Both the position numbers and the translations under genes were made by a program. A stretch of DNA of 64,000 nt, taken from NCBI GenBank assembly GCA_025997955.1, contig BNVH01000007.1:7860-71859 (forward strand). The letters run 5' to 3'. The notes under the pieces are model-generated. The model searched no databases and was not told the DNA's origin. It saw only the letters and a list, made by a program, of their open reading frames with translations. Below are positions 53,701-62,600 of this stretch, one piece after another. Position 1 is the stretch's first letter, and every line of letters begins with the position of its first letter. This DNA comes from Synergistales bacterium. GTDB taxonomy: Bacteria > Synergistota > Synergistia > Synergistales > Aminobacteriaceae.

Positions 53701-54483
53701 CTATATTCTATATTCCGGCTGAGGCTGCGCGCTCGCCAAGTTGAGTTTTTCCAAAATTACGCGTCTGAGACCCAAGAACTCCGCGCCGCCCCTGTGTCGC
53801 GGGTGCGGAAATTTCACCTCCAACACCTCGCTTACCTTGCCTGGGCGCGGCGTCATAATGACAATCTTGTCAGACAGATAAATGGCCTCGTCGATATCGT
53901 GCGTGACAAGAATCATCGTCGTGCCGTTCGCCCTCCAGATTTCAAGTAGCTTGTCCTGCAAACCGGCGCGGGTGAACGAATCCAGCGCGCCCATAGGCTC
54001 GTCTAAAAGCAACACCGACGGGCGGTTTATAAGAGAGCGCGCAATGGCCGCCCGCTGAGCCATGCCGCCCGAAATTTGGTGAGGATAGGAATGTTCAAAA
54101 CCGTCAAGCCCCACAAGGCTGATGTACTTGGGAACTTCATCTTTATATTGCTTATAAACGCCGCGAGCTTTCAGCCCTGAGGCGATGTTGCCCTCGACGG
54201 TCAGCCACGGAAACAGGCTCTGCTGCTGAAACACATAGCCGCTCTTTGGCGACGGAGCGACTATCGGCGCGCCGTTTAGCGAGCATGTCCCGGACTGCGG
54301 TTTGTCAAGCCCCGCGACGAGGCGCAAAAGCGTCGTCTTGCCGCAGCCGCTTGAGCCTATTATTGACACAAACTCGCCCTCGCTTACCGTCAGGCTGACA
54401 TTTTCCAGAGCGTGTACCTCTTCGCCGCGCGCGCTCTTATATGTGCGGCAAACGCCCACAACTTCAACCACGTTCTTCGACAT
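53701..54483 (-). CDS. ABC transporter ATP-binding protein, NitT/TauT family
   Basis: A 260-residue ABC ATPase: Walker A GSSGCGKTTLL at about residue 43, Q-loop VFQQQSLFPWL, signature SGGMAQRAAIARSL at about 138 and Walker B VLLLDEPMGALD, with H-loop THDIDEA. It belongs to the SsuB/TauB/ThiZ-like group. It overlaps the permease gene by 20 bases. The C-terminal region carries extra residues after the usual RPGKVSEVLEV end, as in nitrate/sulfonate ATPases. Confidence 0.93.
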   Translation of the reverse strand: MSKNVVEVVGVCRTYKSARGEEVHALENVSLTVSEGEFVSIIGSSGCGKTTLLRLVAGLDKPQSGTCSLNGAPIVAPSPKSGYVFQQQSLFPWLTVEGNIASGLKARGVYKQYKDEVPKYISLVGLDGFEHSYPHQISGGMAQRAAIARSLINRPSVLLLDEPMGALDSFTRAGLQDKLLEIWRANGTTMILVTHDIDEAIYLSDKIVIMTPRPGKVSEVLEVKFPHPRHRGGAEFLGLRRVILEKLNLASAQPQPEYRI

Positions 54484-55447
54484 TTGAGGTCAACCCCTTT
54501 TGCCAAACCAATGCCCGCGCCTGAATCACCGATATGATTTTCATGATAAGACTGAACAAAACCGCCATGATGATGATGGCGGCGTAAACCTTGTAATAGC
54601 TCGACCAGGCCTTTGCCCAGTTGATGTAATAGCCCAAGCCGCCCCGCGCGCCCATCATCTCCGTCATGACGAGCGTGGTGAACGCCAGCCCGTTCGCCGT
54701 CGAAATACCGGTGAAAATCGACGGTAGGGCGTTCGGTAAAGCGACATGGAACAACGCGTAAAGGCGTCCGCCGCCAATGGTCTGCGCGACCTCGAAGTAG
54801 ACTTTTTGCGTAGTCTGCATACCGCGCGCGGTCTGAAACCCGATAGGAAACCACGCGCACATGGACACCAAAAAGCAACCGGCCATAAACGACGTCGGAA
54901 ACACCGTAAGCGCGAAAGGCATCCATGCCACAGCCGGGATAACGCCCGTCATTTTCAGCGCGGGCATAATCCAATAATTCGCGGGCCGGAACCAGCCGAT
55001 GATTATTCCCGTCCCCACCCCGGCCACTACGCCGCTGACGAAGCCGCAAAAATACAGCCGCAAAGAATAGAGCATGTTCGTAAACAAAAACGCCCGTTCT
55101 TCCACAAACACCCAGGTAATTTTGGACGGTCCCGGAAAAAACGGCATAGGCAACGCCCCATACTTTGTGCCAAGCAAATCCCACGCGAGCAGCACAAGCC
55201 CCATGACAAATCTGAACGGAGCGCATTTGGCGAACTGCTCCCGGCGATTTGGCCTAAACCACGCAAGCGCGCCTGTTGCGAGATATAACAACATAAGGCC
55301 CGCGAGTATCACCTGGTACGCGGTGTCGTTGATGACCGCGTCAGGCGTGGGAATTACGAGGCTGGCGACAAGCGCCAGCCCGAACCCCAAGGGGGTGAAT
55401 ATTACTGTAAAGCCAAACTTTACGTCGCTCAATTCTCTAATAGTCAT
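54464..55447 (-). CDS. ABC transporter permease, NitT/TauT family, with N-terminal helices
   Basis: A 327-residue binding-protein-dependent permease. The last ~230 residues are a standard SsuC/ThiX-like domain; its EAA-type loop is represented by VYFEVAQTIGGGRLYALFHV and ALPNALPSIFTGIS. An additional ~95 residues at the N-terminus hold two or three helices before the core, longer than the usual ~250-residue permeases. The start at 55447 (ATG) overlaps the binding-protein gene by 11 bases; the frame reaches 55480 but would overlap more. Confidence 0.88.
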   Translation of the reverse strand: MTIRELSDVKFGFTVIFTPLGFGLALVASLVIPTPDAVINDTAYQVILAGLMLLYLATGALAWFRPNRREQFAKCAPFRFVMGLVLLAWDLLGTKYGALPMPFFPGPSKITWVFVEERAFLFTNMLYSLRLYFCGFVSGVVAGVGTGIIIGWFRPANYWIMPALKMTGVIPAVAWMPFALTVFPTSFMAGCFLVSMCAWFPIGFQTARGMQTTQKVYFEVAQTIGGGRLYALFHVALPNALPSIFTGISTANGLAFTTLVMTEMMGARGGLGYYINWAKAWSSYYKVYAAIIIMAVLFSLIMKIISVIQARALVWQKGLTSNVEERG

Positions 55448-56438
55448 TGGTCTTGACTTCGGTGTACAACTTTGCGGCAATTGCCTTCGCGTCCTTCGAC
55501 GAAGTCAGATAACCGAGGTCGATTAATTTTTGGCTGAAATACTCCACGTCCTCATAAACGTTCGTGGTGCCGTCCTTCCTGTCCTTATATGTAGGATAGT
55601 CGTAGTTCTTGATAAGGCTGACCGCGAGCTCAACGTCGTCAACATTGATGTATTTCTTGTCGATGACGATATGGGCGGCCTTTTCCGGGTTTTCGTTAAT
55701 AAAGTTCTGCGCTTTGTGATAGGCGCGAAGCAATGACGCTATCTGCTCCGGGTCTTCTTTCAGAACCTTCTCCGAAGCCATCAGGAAGCAGCAATATCTG
55801 CCGGCGAACGGTTCCGTGTCGTGCAGGTCAAAAATTTTGCGAAAGCCCTGCCTTAACGCCTGCGCGCCAATCGGATCCCATATAGCTACGGCGTCGACTT
55901 CGCCCTTTTTCGCGGCTTCAATCTCGAGGTTGCCGTCGCCATAGGGGATAAGCTCGGCTTCCTCGTTCGCGCGCGCCTTGATCCCGTTGGTTTCAAGCCA
56001 TACGACGGTGACCTGGTGCTCTGTGCCGCCCAATTCTTCTATGGCAATTTTCTTGCCTTTCAGGTCATGCACAGTATGAATCGGCGAATTTTCCGGCACG
56101 ATTATCGTTATGCAGCCTCTGTGCAAACCGTCCACAACCTTGATGCCCAAGCCGTTCTCTATAGACGGAAAATAGGCGTAATCCCAGTTGGCAAGGGGTA
56201 AAGTGCCGCTGTTGAGCCCGAGCTTGCGGGTCTCGCCATCGGCGATGATGAGTTCCACGTCGTAGCCCTCTTCCGCGAAGTAACCCTGCTCGAAAGCAAC
56301 GATTGTCGGTATTCCGCAGAGCGATGTGCCTCTGCTCAGTTGAATTTTGGTCAGTTCCTTAGACGCAGCCTCAGCGCCGCTTCCCGGAAGACCGACCAAC
56401 AAAACGCCGACTAACAAAAACAAACCTAATTTTTTCAT
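55437..56438 (-). CDS. ABC transporter substrate-binding protein, NMT1/THI5/NitT-like
   Basis: A 333-residue periplasmic protein with a signal peptide (MKKLGLFLLVGVLLVGLPGS, then AEAAS). The mature part has GIPTIVAFEQGYFAEEGYDV, SPIHTVHDLKGKKIAIEELG and GEVDAVAIWDPIGAQAL, which mark the NMT1/THI5/SsuA superfamily that binds sulfonates, nitrate, taurine or thiamine pyrimidines. The substrate is not fixed by sequence. The neighbouring TPP-riboswitch genes make a thiamine pyrimidine (ThiY role) attractive. It heads the operon and has a long leader with a terminator. Confidence 0.85.
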   Translation of the reverse strand: MKKLGLFLLVGVLLVGLPGSGAEAASKELTKIQLSRGTSLCGIPTIVAFEQGYFAEEGYDVELIIADGETRKLGLNSGTLPLANWDYAYFPSIENGLGIKVVDGLHRGCITIIVPENSPIHTVHDLKGKKIAIEELGGTEHQVTVVWLETNGIKARANEEAELIPYGDGNLEIEAAKKGEVDAVAIWDPIGAQALRQGFRKIFDLHDTEPFAGRYCCFLMASEKVLKEDPEQIASLLRAYHKAQNFINENPEKAAHIVIDKKYINVDDVELAVSLIKNYDYPTYKDRKDGTTNVYEDVEYFSQKLIDLGYLTSSKDAKAIAAKLYTEVKTNDY

Positions 56439-56563
56439 TATGTATGCCCTCTTTCATTAAAATCCACAAAAATCATCCAAAAACAAAAACCAAAAGCTCG
56501 CGTGCGTAAAACCACATCCCTGTTTTTATATCGCCGCTTTTCCATTCACCGCCCCCAGTCCCA

Positions 56564-56604
56564 AATAAAAAAACCGACCCCCTCGCAAAGCGCGTAAGTC
56601 GGTT
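56564..56604 (-). terminator. Terminator in the leader of the ABC transporter operon
   Basis: On the minus strand AACCGAC pairs with GTCGGTT, with an inner CGC/GCG pair, followed by seven T. It lies between the small ORF at 56635-56778 and the binding-protein start, so it ends the small transcript or attenuates the operon. Confidence 0.75.
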
Positions 56605-56634
56605 CAAAAAATAAAATCACTCGAGGTGAAAATA

Positions 56635-56778
56635 TTATCTGAGATTTTTTGAACGACTTCGTATCACACTTGACGGTATGCGCGTACAGACGCAAAGCGC
56701 CGTAGAGACGTTGCGTGCAACGTCTCTACAATTCATCTGGTTGCATATAAACGTGTCTTTTGTCAGGTTGTAAGTCAT
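56635..56778 (-). CDS. Putative small or leader ORF of 47 codons
   Basis: ATG 56778 stands seven bases after GGAGG and opens 47 codons ending with TAA at 56635-56637. The product begins MTYNLTKDTF and has four cysteines in the middle third; I recognise no family. The palindrome at 56702-56729 lies inside it, supplying codons RDVARNVST. A strong promoter precedes it and the terminator at 56564-56604 follows. It could be a leader peptide, a small protein gene, or a gene interrupted by the palindromic element. Confidence 0.4.
   Translation of the reverse strand: MTYNLTKDTFICNQMNCRDVARNVSTALCVCTRIPSSVIRSRSKNLR
56702..56729. repeat. Perfect palindrome GTAGAGACGTTGC-GT-GCAACGTCTCTAC
   Basis: Two perfect 13-base arms flank a two-base centre. 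Palindromes of this general GTAGRGRCG kind are dispersed elements in many genomes, and shorter relatives are at 1010-1037 and 34849-34876. Confidence 0.85.
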
Positions 56779-56848
56779 TCCTGTTCCTCCGTCGTCAAGA
56801 TAAAACTTATAAAACTTATAAAATTTATAAATTAAATATGTTTTATGT

Positions 56849-56876
56849 AATATAACATCGTTTAAGTGAATGTCAA
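56849..56876 (-). promoter_or_regulatory. Promoter of the small ORF and ABC transporter leader
   Basis: The minus strand reads TTGACA (56871-56876), a 16-base spacer ending in TG-T, and TATATT (56849-56854). It is divergent from the thiW promoter 20 bases away. Confidence 0.65.
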
Positions 56877-56895
56877 GGGGGGTATTTTTTGATTC

Positions 56896-56924
56896 TTGAC
56901 ATAAATCACGAAGCGGCGTATTCT
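56896..56924 (+). promoter_or_regulatory. Promoter of the TPP riboswitch-thiW-tenA transcript
   Basis: TTGACA (56896-56901), 17-base spacer, TATTCT (56919-56924). The predicted start at about 56931 is right at the 5' edge of the riboswitch. Confidence 0.75.
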
Positions 56925-56934
56925 TTTTTCAAGA

Positions 56935-57034
56935 ACTCCGGGGGAGCTTTGCTGAGAGGGAAAAACGGTTTTTTAAACCGCGCTTTTCCGACCCCAGAAC
57001 CTGATCCGGGTAATGCCGGCGAAGGGAGCGAGAC
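56935..57034 (+). ncRNA. TPP (thiamine pyrophosphate) riboswitch
   Basis: The conserved THI-element blocks are present in order: GGGGGAGCTTTGCTGAGAGG, a variable stem-loop with AAACGG/CCG pairing, GACCCCAGAACCTGATCCGG, then TAATGCCGGCGAAGGGAG. It binds thiamine pyrophosphate. AGCGAG at 57027-57032 is complementary to CTCGCT at 57062-57067 in the downstream terminator loop, which suggests transcriptional control of thiW-tenA. Confidence 0.95.
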
Positions 57035-57049
57035 CAAATCTAAATTCTG

Positions 57050-57100
57050 AAGAGGACGACACTCGCTGACCCTTATAAGCGTGTTGTCGTCCTCTTTATT
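57050..57100 (+). terminator. Riboswitch-controlled terminator
   Basis: AAGAGGACGACA pairs with TGTCGTCCTCTT and TTATT follows. It lies between the TPP aptamer and thiW and is the likely expression platform. Confidence 0.85.
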
Positions 57101-57139
57101 ATGACGAAATTTATATTGTTTCAGAAAGGATGATTTGTT

Positions 57140-57673
57140 ATGGGAAATATGGGAAATTCGGGTTTTGATAGGGACAGGCTTCGCAAGATGACGATGGCCG
57201 CGCTTTTTGCGGCTCTTGCCGTGCTGTTGTCGCCGCTTTCCGTGCCTGTGGGGCCGTCTAAGTGCTTTCCCGTCCAGCACGCGGTGAACGCGCTCGCCGG
57301 GGTAATGATAGGCCCTTGGTGGGCTTGCGGCGCGGCGTTTACGGCCAGCTTTGTGCGCAACGCCCTTGGCACAGGGACGCTTTTGGCCTTTCCTGGGAGC
57401 ATGTTCGGCGCGCTTGCGGTCGGGTTCGCCGCGCATTTTTTGAACGAGAAAAACCGCTTTTGGGCGGCGCTGGCCGAGCCCTTTGCCACAGGGACGTTGG
57501 GAGCGCTCGTCGCCACTTTCATAGCGTCCGGCAATATCAACGCGGCCATCTTCGGCACGCTTGCCTTTGCGTTCTTGGTCAGCAGCGTCCCCGGCGCCAT
57601 AATAGGGTGCTTTGCGCTGCGAGTCCTGAACAAGGGCTTTTTGAAGCTGAAAAGCAGTTCGTTTATAGCGTAA
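57140..57673 (+). CDS. thiW: Energy-coupling factor transporter S component, thiamine-related (ThiW)
   Basis: A 177-residue membrane protein with about five or six hydrophobic helices. The ThiW signature is strong: MTMAALFAALAVLLSPLSVP followed by PVGPSKCFPVQHAVNALAGV and WWACGAAFTASFVRNALGTG. ThiW is the substrate-binding S subunit of an ECF transporter thought to take up the thiazole moiety of thiamine. EcfA and EcfT would be supplied elsewhere. ATG 57140 follows AAAGGATG. It is under the TPP riboswitch and precedes tenA by 23 bases. Confidence 0.93.
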   Translation: MGNMGNSGFDRDRLRKMTMAALFAALAVLLSPLSVPVGPSKCFPVQHAVNALAGVMIGPWWACGAAFTASFVRNALGTGTLLAFPGSMFGALAVGFAAHFLNEKNRFWAALAEPFATGTLGALVATFIASGNINAAIFGTLAFAFLVSSVPGAIIGCFALRVLNKGFLKLKSSSFIA

Positions 57674-57696
57674 AACTCAAAGAGCGATAGCCTATT

Positions 57697-58356
57697 ATGA
57701 CGGAAAAATTCTCTGAGACTGTTTTTAGGGAAGTTCAGCCCTTGTTGAACAAGATATTCGACCATCCCTTCAACGCCGAGCTGAGCTTGGGGACCCTTTC
57801 GCGTAAAATATTTGAAGGCTATATCCAACAGGACAGCCTTTATCTCGTGGACTTCGCGCGCGCCCTCGCCCTCGCGGCGTCGCGCGCGAGGGCCGAAAAA
57901 ACCATAAGTTTCCTGCTTGACTTGGCGCAAGGCGTGTTAAACGAAGAACGCACCTTGCACGAGCGCTATTTTGCCGAGTACGGAGTTTCGGACGCCGCTC
58001 AGGCAAACAGGACTTGCCTCGGCTACACATCGTATCTTTTGTACGCGTCCGCCTGTTTGGATTTTTGCGAATCGCTGGCCGCCCTGTTGCCGTGTTTTTG
58101 GATATACAGAGAAGTGGGAAACCACATAGCGAAAACCGCCGCGCACAACAACCCGTATCACTTATGGATAGAAGCGTACTCGGACGAGGTTTTTTCCGAG
58201 AGGGTTGACGCCTACGTCGATTTAGTCGACCGCGCGGCGGAGGAAAGCTCGCCGGCGCTTAAGGAGAGCATGAAAAAGCATTTCATGACAGCGTCGAGGT
58301 TTGAGTATTTTTTCTGGGACGACGCTTATAAAATGAACAGCTTTGAGATATTATGA
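57697..58356 (+). CDS. tenA: Thiaminase II (aminopyrimidine aminohydrolase), TenA family
   Basis: A 219-residue TenA-type all-helical enzyme that hydrolyses aminopyrimidines from degraded thiamine for salvage. Key positions are kept: FEGYIQQDSLYLVDF near residue 40, the catalytic Cys in LLPCFWIYREVG at about residue 135, and C-terminal SRFEYFFWDDAY with the conserved Glu. As the second gene of the riboswitch operon it provides the pyrimidine while ThiW provides the thiazole. Confidence 0.93.
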   Translation: MTEKFSETVFREVQPLLNKIFDHPFNAELSLGTLSRKIFEGYIQQDSLYLVDFARALALAASRARAEKTISFLLDLAQGVLNEERTLHERYFAEYGVSDAAQANRTCLGYTSYLLYASACLDFCESLAALLPCFWIYREVGNHIAKTAAHNNPYHLWIEAYSDEVFSERVDAYVDLVDRAAEESSPALKESMKKHFMTASRFEYFFWDDAYKMNSFEIL

Positions 58357-58362
58357 TATAAT
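58354..58362 (+). promoter_or_regulatory. Extended -10 promoter of the bL25 gene
   Basis: TG-A-TATAAT lies directly behind the tenA stop codon, about 55 bases before the bL25 ATG. A short hairpin CTTACG-TT-CGTAAG followed by a T-rich run at 58363-58384 may end tenA transcripts. Confidence 0.6.
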
Positions 58363-58417
58363 CTTACGTTCGTAAGGCTTTTTATTTTATTTCATTCTTT
58401 ATGAGGGAGTTGTTGAA

Positions 58418-59071
58418 ATGTCTGAGCTAGTAACTATTGTGATGGAGCCCAGAGAAAAAAGCGGCAAGCGAGGCAACGGCAGGCTTCGCAGGGAGGGCTT
58501 TACGCCCTGTGTGTTTTACGGCCCTGAGTTGCCTGAGCCGGTCGTAGGCAAAATCGGAAGCGCATACATAACGCGCCTATTGGCCGGCGTCCGCTGGGAA
58601 ACCATGCGCCTCACTATCAAGCTGCCGAGCGGCGCAGAAGAAATGGGTATTATCCGCGAGGTGCAGCGTCACCCTCTGACGGGCAATATAGTCCACATCG
58701 ACTTTATGCGCCTCCTTAAAGACCGCAAGGTCACAGTCAACGTCCCGATTCATATCCACGGCAAAGAAGCCTGCGTCGGCCTGAAAGACGGCGGCATCTT
58801 AGAAAACCTTCACGAGATAGAGATAGAGACCCTGCCGATAACCATCCCGGACTCCATCGACGTCGATATTTCCGCGCTTGCGCTTGGGGACATGATTCAC
58901 GTATCGGACCTCAAGCTTGGCGAAGGCCTCGCTATCTTGGCTGACCCGGACGAGGTATTAGTCAACATAGCGGCGCCTAAGGCCGAGGTCGAGGCTGAGG
59001 CCGAGGGTGACGAAAAAGAAGTAGAGGTCGTGGCCAAGGGCAAGGCGGCCAAAGCCGACAAGGACGAATAA
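58418..59071 (+). CDS. rplY: 50S ribosomal protein bL25, CTC form
   Basis: A 217-residue CTC/TL5-type bL25 that binds 5S rRNA. The N-terminal 5S-binding domain shows EPREKSGKRGNGRLRREGFT and PCVFYGPE; the C-terminal TL5 domain shows VNVPIHIHGKEACVGLKDGG and IETLPITIPDSIDVDIS. A long Glu/Ala/Lys tail ends the protein. It precedes pth, a classical neighbour pair. ATG 58418 with GAGGGAG upstream. Confidence 0.94.
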   Translation: MSELVTIVMEPREKSGKRGNGRLRREGFTPCVFYGPELPEPVVGKIGSAYITRLLAGVRWETMRLTIKLPSGAEEMGIIREVQRHPLTGNIVHIDFMRLLKDRKVTVNVPIHIHGKEACVGLKDGGILENLHEIEIETLPITIPDSIDVDISALALGDMIHVSDLKLGEGLAILADPDEVLVNIAAPKAEVEAEAEGDEKEVEVVAKGKAAKADKDE

Positions 59072-59094
59072 GCTCGTAAGGCTTGGAGCCTGCT

Positions 59095-59688
59095 TTGAAA
59101 TTAGTCGTCGGCTTGGGTAACCCCGGGCAGGAGTACATGTTTACGCGGCACAACATGGGCTGGGCCGTCATAGACCATATAGCGAGCAATCATTCTTTAG
59201 GAAGTCCGGTCTCGAAGTTCAGAGGAGAGTTCTGGCGAGACCGGGATTGCCTTTTGCTCAAGCCCGAGACCTTCATGAACCTGAGCGGGCTCGCCGTGAG
59301 AGAGGCCTTTGATTTTTACAAGATGGAAAGCGCTGATGTTTTGATAATCTGCGACGAAATGGCCCTCCCCTACGGACAGCTCAGGCTCAGGGCTGGCGGC
59401 AGCGCCGGAGGGCATAACGGATTGGCCTCTGTCATATCGTGCCTCGGCGCCACGGATGTCTCGCGTCTTCGCATAGGTATCGGAAAATCCCCCTCTCAAG
59501 CGGCGATTCACCAAAACACCGTAAACTGGGTGCTGGGGCATCTTTCAAAGGACGAGATGGAGGCCTTCCCCGACATAATAGACAAAGCGGCGGAGGGCGT
59601 GGACGCCTGGCTTAATCTTGATATAGACAGGGCTATGAGCAAGGTCAACAGGAGCGTGAAGAAGCCATCGCCTCCGCTAAGTTCCTGA
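59095..59688 (+). CDS. pth: Peptidyl-tRNA hydrolase
   Basis: A 197-residue Pth that rescues tRNAs from stalled peptidyl-tRNA. The start KLVVGLGNPGQEYMFTRHNM contains Asn9 and catalytic His19; LLLKPETFMNLSG and AGGSAGGHNGLASVI follow. TTG at 59095 is chosen because it gives the universal MKLxVGLGNPG start and stands six bases after GGAG; TTG 59083 would add four residues. Its last 44 bases overlap the end of the convergent mfd gene. Confidence 0.94.
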   Translation: MKLVVGLGNPGQEYMFTRHNMGWAVIDHIASNHSLGSPVSKFRGEFWRDRDCLLLKPETFMNLSGLAVREAFDFYKMESADVLIICDEMALPYGQLRLRAGGSAGGHNGLASVISCLGATDVSRLRIGIGKSPSQAAIHQNTVNWVLGHLSKDEMEAFPDIIDKAAEGVDAWLNLDIDRAMSKVNRSVKKPSPPLSS

Positions 59689-62600
59689 TGCCCTTAGCTC
59701 CACCGGGGCCCGACAGGCTGCCCCCAATGACGCTCCACCCGCGCGCCTTTTTCAGGGCCAAAGCTAATTTTTTACCGCTCTCCCCGCTGAAGTCGCCCTT
59801 GCCTTTCAGCTCACGTCCACTTATAGCGAGCGACTTGAAGCCAAAAGCCGCGGCTCCCGCTCTGATAGCCGCCAAATCGACGAGGCGCCGCGTTGGCTCC
59901 GGCAGCGGCCCGAATCTGTCCGTCATCTCCTCACCCAACGAAACGGCCTCGTCCATAGAGCCGGCTTGCTCGCACTTCATAACGCGGCGGTAAAGCGTCA
60001 CTCTCACGTCGTCCTGCGGTATGTAGAAGTTTGGTATTGACCCAGTTATATCGCTCGTTATCTCTGGTCTTTCTTCGTTGCCCCCGCCGCGCAAAATAGA
60101 TATTTCGCGCTCTAACATTCTGTAGAACAGGTGAAAGCCCGTCTTGCTGTTTCCGTGCTGCTTCGTGCCCCCCGCCTCGCCCGCGCCCCTTATCTCAAGG
60201 TCGCGGCGCGCGAGAGAATATCCTGAGCCGAGCCCCGTGAAGCTCGATATGGCGTCAAGCCGGTCGAGCGTCTCGCTGTGCAAGTCCGCGTCCGCCGGGT
60301 AGAAGAACCAAGCGAAAGCGTTCTCGTTTCGCCGCCCTACTCTCCCCCTCAGCTGATACATCTGGGCCAAGCCGAGCTCCTGCGCGTCGTCTACGATGAT
60401 AGTATTGGCGCGCCCCACGTCGAGGCCGCTCTCTATTATCGTCGTGCAGAGCAGGATGTCGATTTTGCCGTCGTAGAAGTCTACCATGGTCGATTCGAGC
60501 TCGCGCTCCGGCATCTGCCCATGTGCTATTTTTATCTTGGCGTCAGGGAAGAAATTGCTCAGCATGTTTTGTTGAATATCCATGCGCGATATGCGGTTTG
60601 TGACAAAGTACACCTGTCCGCCACGCGAGAGTTCGACCGTCACGGCTTTTCGGATAAGCGCGCTCTGCCACGGCCCGGCATATGTAGTCACTGGAAGCCT
60701 GTCGTTTGGCGGCGTCGAAAGCACCGATATGTCGCGCAGGCCCCGCAGGGATAGCGAGAGCGTGCGCGGAATGGGCGTGGCCGAGAGGCTTAGGATGTCC
60801 ACGGCGCCGTAGTTTCTTTTCAGTTCTTCTTTGTGCATGACGCCGAATCTGTGCTCTTCATCTATGACCAAAAGTCCTATATTACGGAACGAGACGCCCT
60901 TTTGAAGAAGTTTGTGAGTGCCTATTAATATGTCTATGTTTCCCTTTTTCGCCTCGCTTAGAGTCTTGTCTATATTGCGCTTTGTGGCGAAGCGTGACAA
61001 AAGCCCAATTTTGACGGAGAATCCCGACATGCGCGAGGTGAACGTGGCGTAGTGCTGCTGAGCTAAGATAGTGGTGGGGACGAGGACGCAGACCTGCTTG
61101 CCGGAAAGAAGCGCGCGAAAAGCCGCTCTCATGGCTACTTCCGTCTTGCCAAAGCCGACATCGCCCACCAAAAGCCTGTCCATCGGGAAGGGCCTGTCCA
61201 TGTCGCGCATTATGTCGGCTATGGCGGTGAGCTGGTCGGCCGTCTCCGGGTAGGGGAAAGCGGCCGCGAACTCGCCGTAAAGCTCGTCACCGCGCATAAA
61301 GGGCTCTCTGCGCTCAAACTCCCTATGCGCGAAAAGCGAAATTAAAATCTTGGCCTCTTCTTTGGCCTTCTCTCGGCTCTCCTCGATGGATTTGCGCCAC
61401 TTTTTGCTCGACAGTGACGAAAGCTGAATCTCGTCTCCCTCGTGGTCAAGCAGCGGGGTCAGTTTGTAAAACTGTGACACGGGGATAAGCAGACGGCGAT
61501 TTTCGTCAAACTCCAAAGTTATGGCGTCCGTCATCTCTTTGGGCGAGGCCTCCCCACGCAGCCAAGGAGCCTCCGGTTCGGCGCGGGGCGGCAGCTCAAA
61601 CTCGCTCACCCCTCTAAATACGGCTATGCCGTAGTCCTCATGCACGACGAGCTGTCCTATCTCAAGCCTGTCCCTCCACTCGGACGGAGCGTGAGGGGAG
61701 GCTGCGCTGAAATTAGCCGATATGCCCGACAGCTCGCGGTCCGACAGATACGCTGTGCGGCCCTGTCTATCTACAAATCCGCCCGACAAAGAGCCGGAAA
61801 CGACTTCGATTTCGATAGAGCGAGGATTTTCTCGGAACTGATCAAAAAAAGACGCTTTTTTATCTATAAAGCGGGGGTTGAGGCTGATTATCCTGATACG
61901 GAAGCCGTTCTCACTCAAAGAGCCGCAAAGCCTGACGAGAGAATCGGCGTCTCCCCTAAAAGGCGGGCAGTCGTCTATATCAAGCGTCGCGTCGCACCTA
62001 TCCGCGGCCTTTGTCACACGCAGCCTTGGCAGGCGCGCTAAAGACATGAAGACCTCCTCCCAAGAGGGCAGCTTATCTATCTTACTCGCCCCTCCGCGCA
62101 GTTCCTCGGAGAGCCAATAATAAGAGTTGGCCTGAGACTCTATTTTTTTGGGCTCAAAGATTACCATCTTGGCTGAGTTTGGGATAAGCCCCGGCAGATT
62201 AGCTTTCCGCGCCGCCGATACGCTGTGAATATCTGTCTCGTCGAGCTCCGCCACGCTCTTCTGCGACTCAGGCTTAAACGCGCGAATTCGCTCCAATGTC
62301 TCGTCGAAAAATTCAAAGCGCAGGGGCAGCGCGTGAACCGGGTCGAACACGTCCATGATAAAGCCGCGAACCACGTATTGCCCGGGCGACCACACGAGGT
62401 CCGAGCGCTGATACCCTCCGCGCTCAAGCCACGACACAAATTCATCTCTATCGTAGTCCTTGCCCTTGGCGACTGTGATGTCGAGCTCCCCGATAAGACA
62501 TGGCGTGAGGCAAGCCCCCGGCGTCGCCACAAGCAAGCCTCCGCTGCGCGCCCACTTCTCCACTGTCTCTCCCCTCTGCAGGAGCAGCGGACGACTTGAT

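Noticed and set aside
54390..55226. 278-codon minus-strand ORF within the permease gene
   Set aside because: Arg/Val/His-rich out-of-frame reading of the permease; no family motifs.
57121..57930. 269-codon minus-strand ORF opposite thiW and tenA
   Set aside because: Shadow frame; the plus-strand genes have clear family motifs, a riboswitch and ribosome-binding sites.
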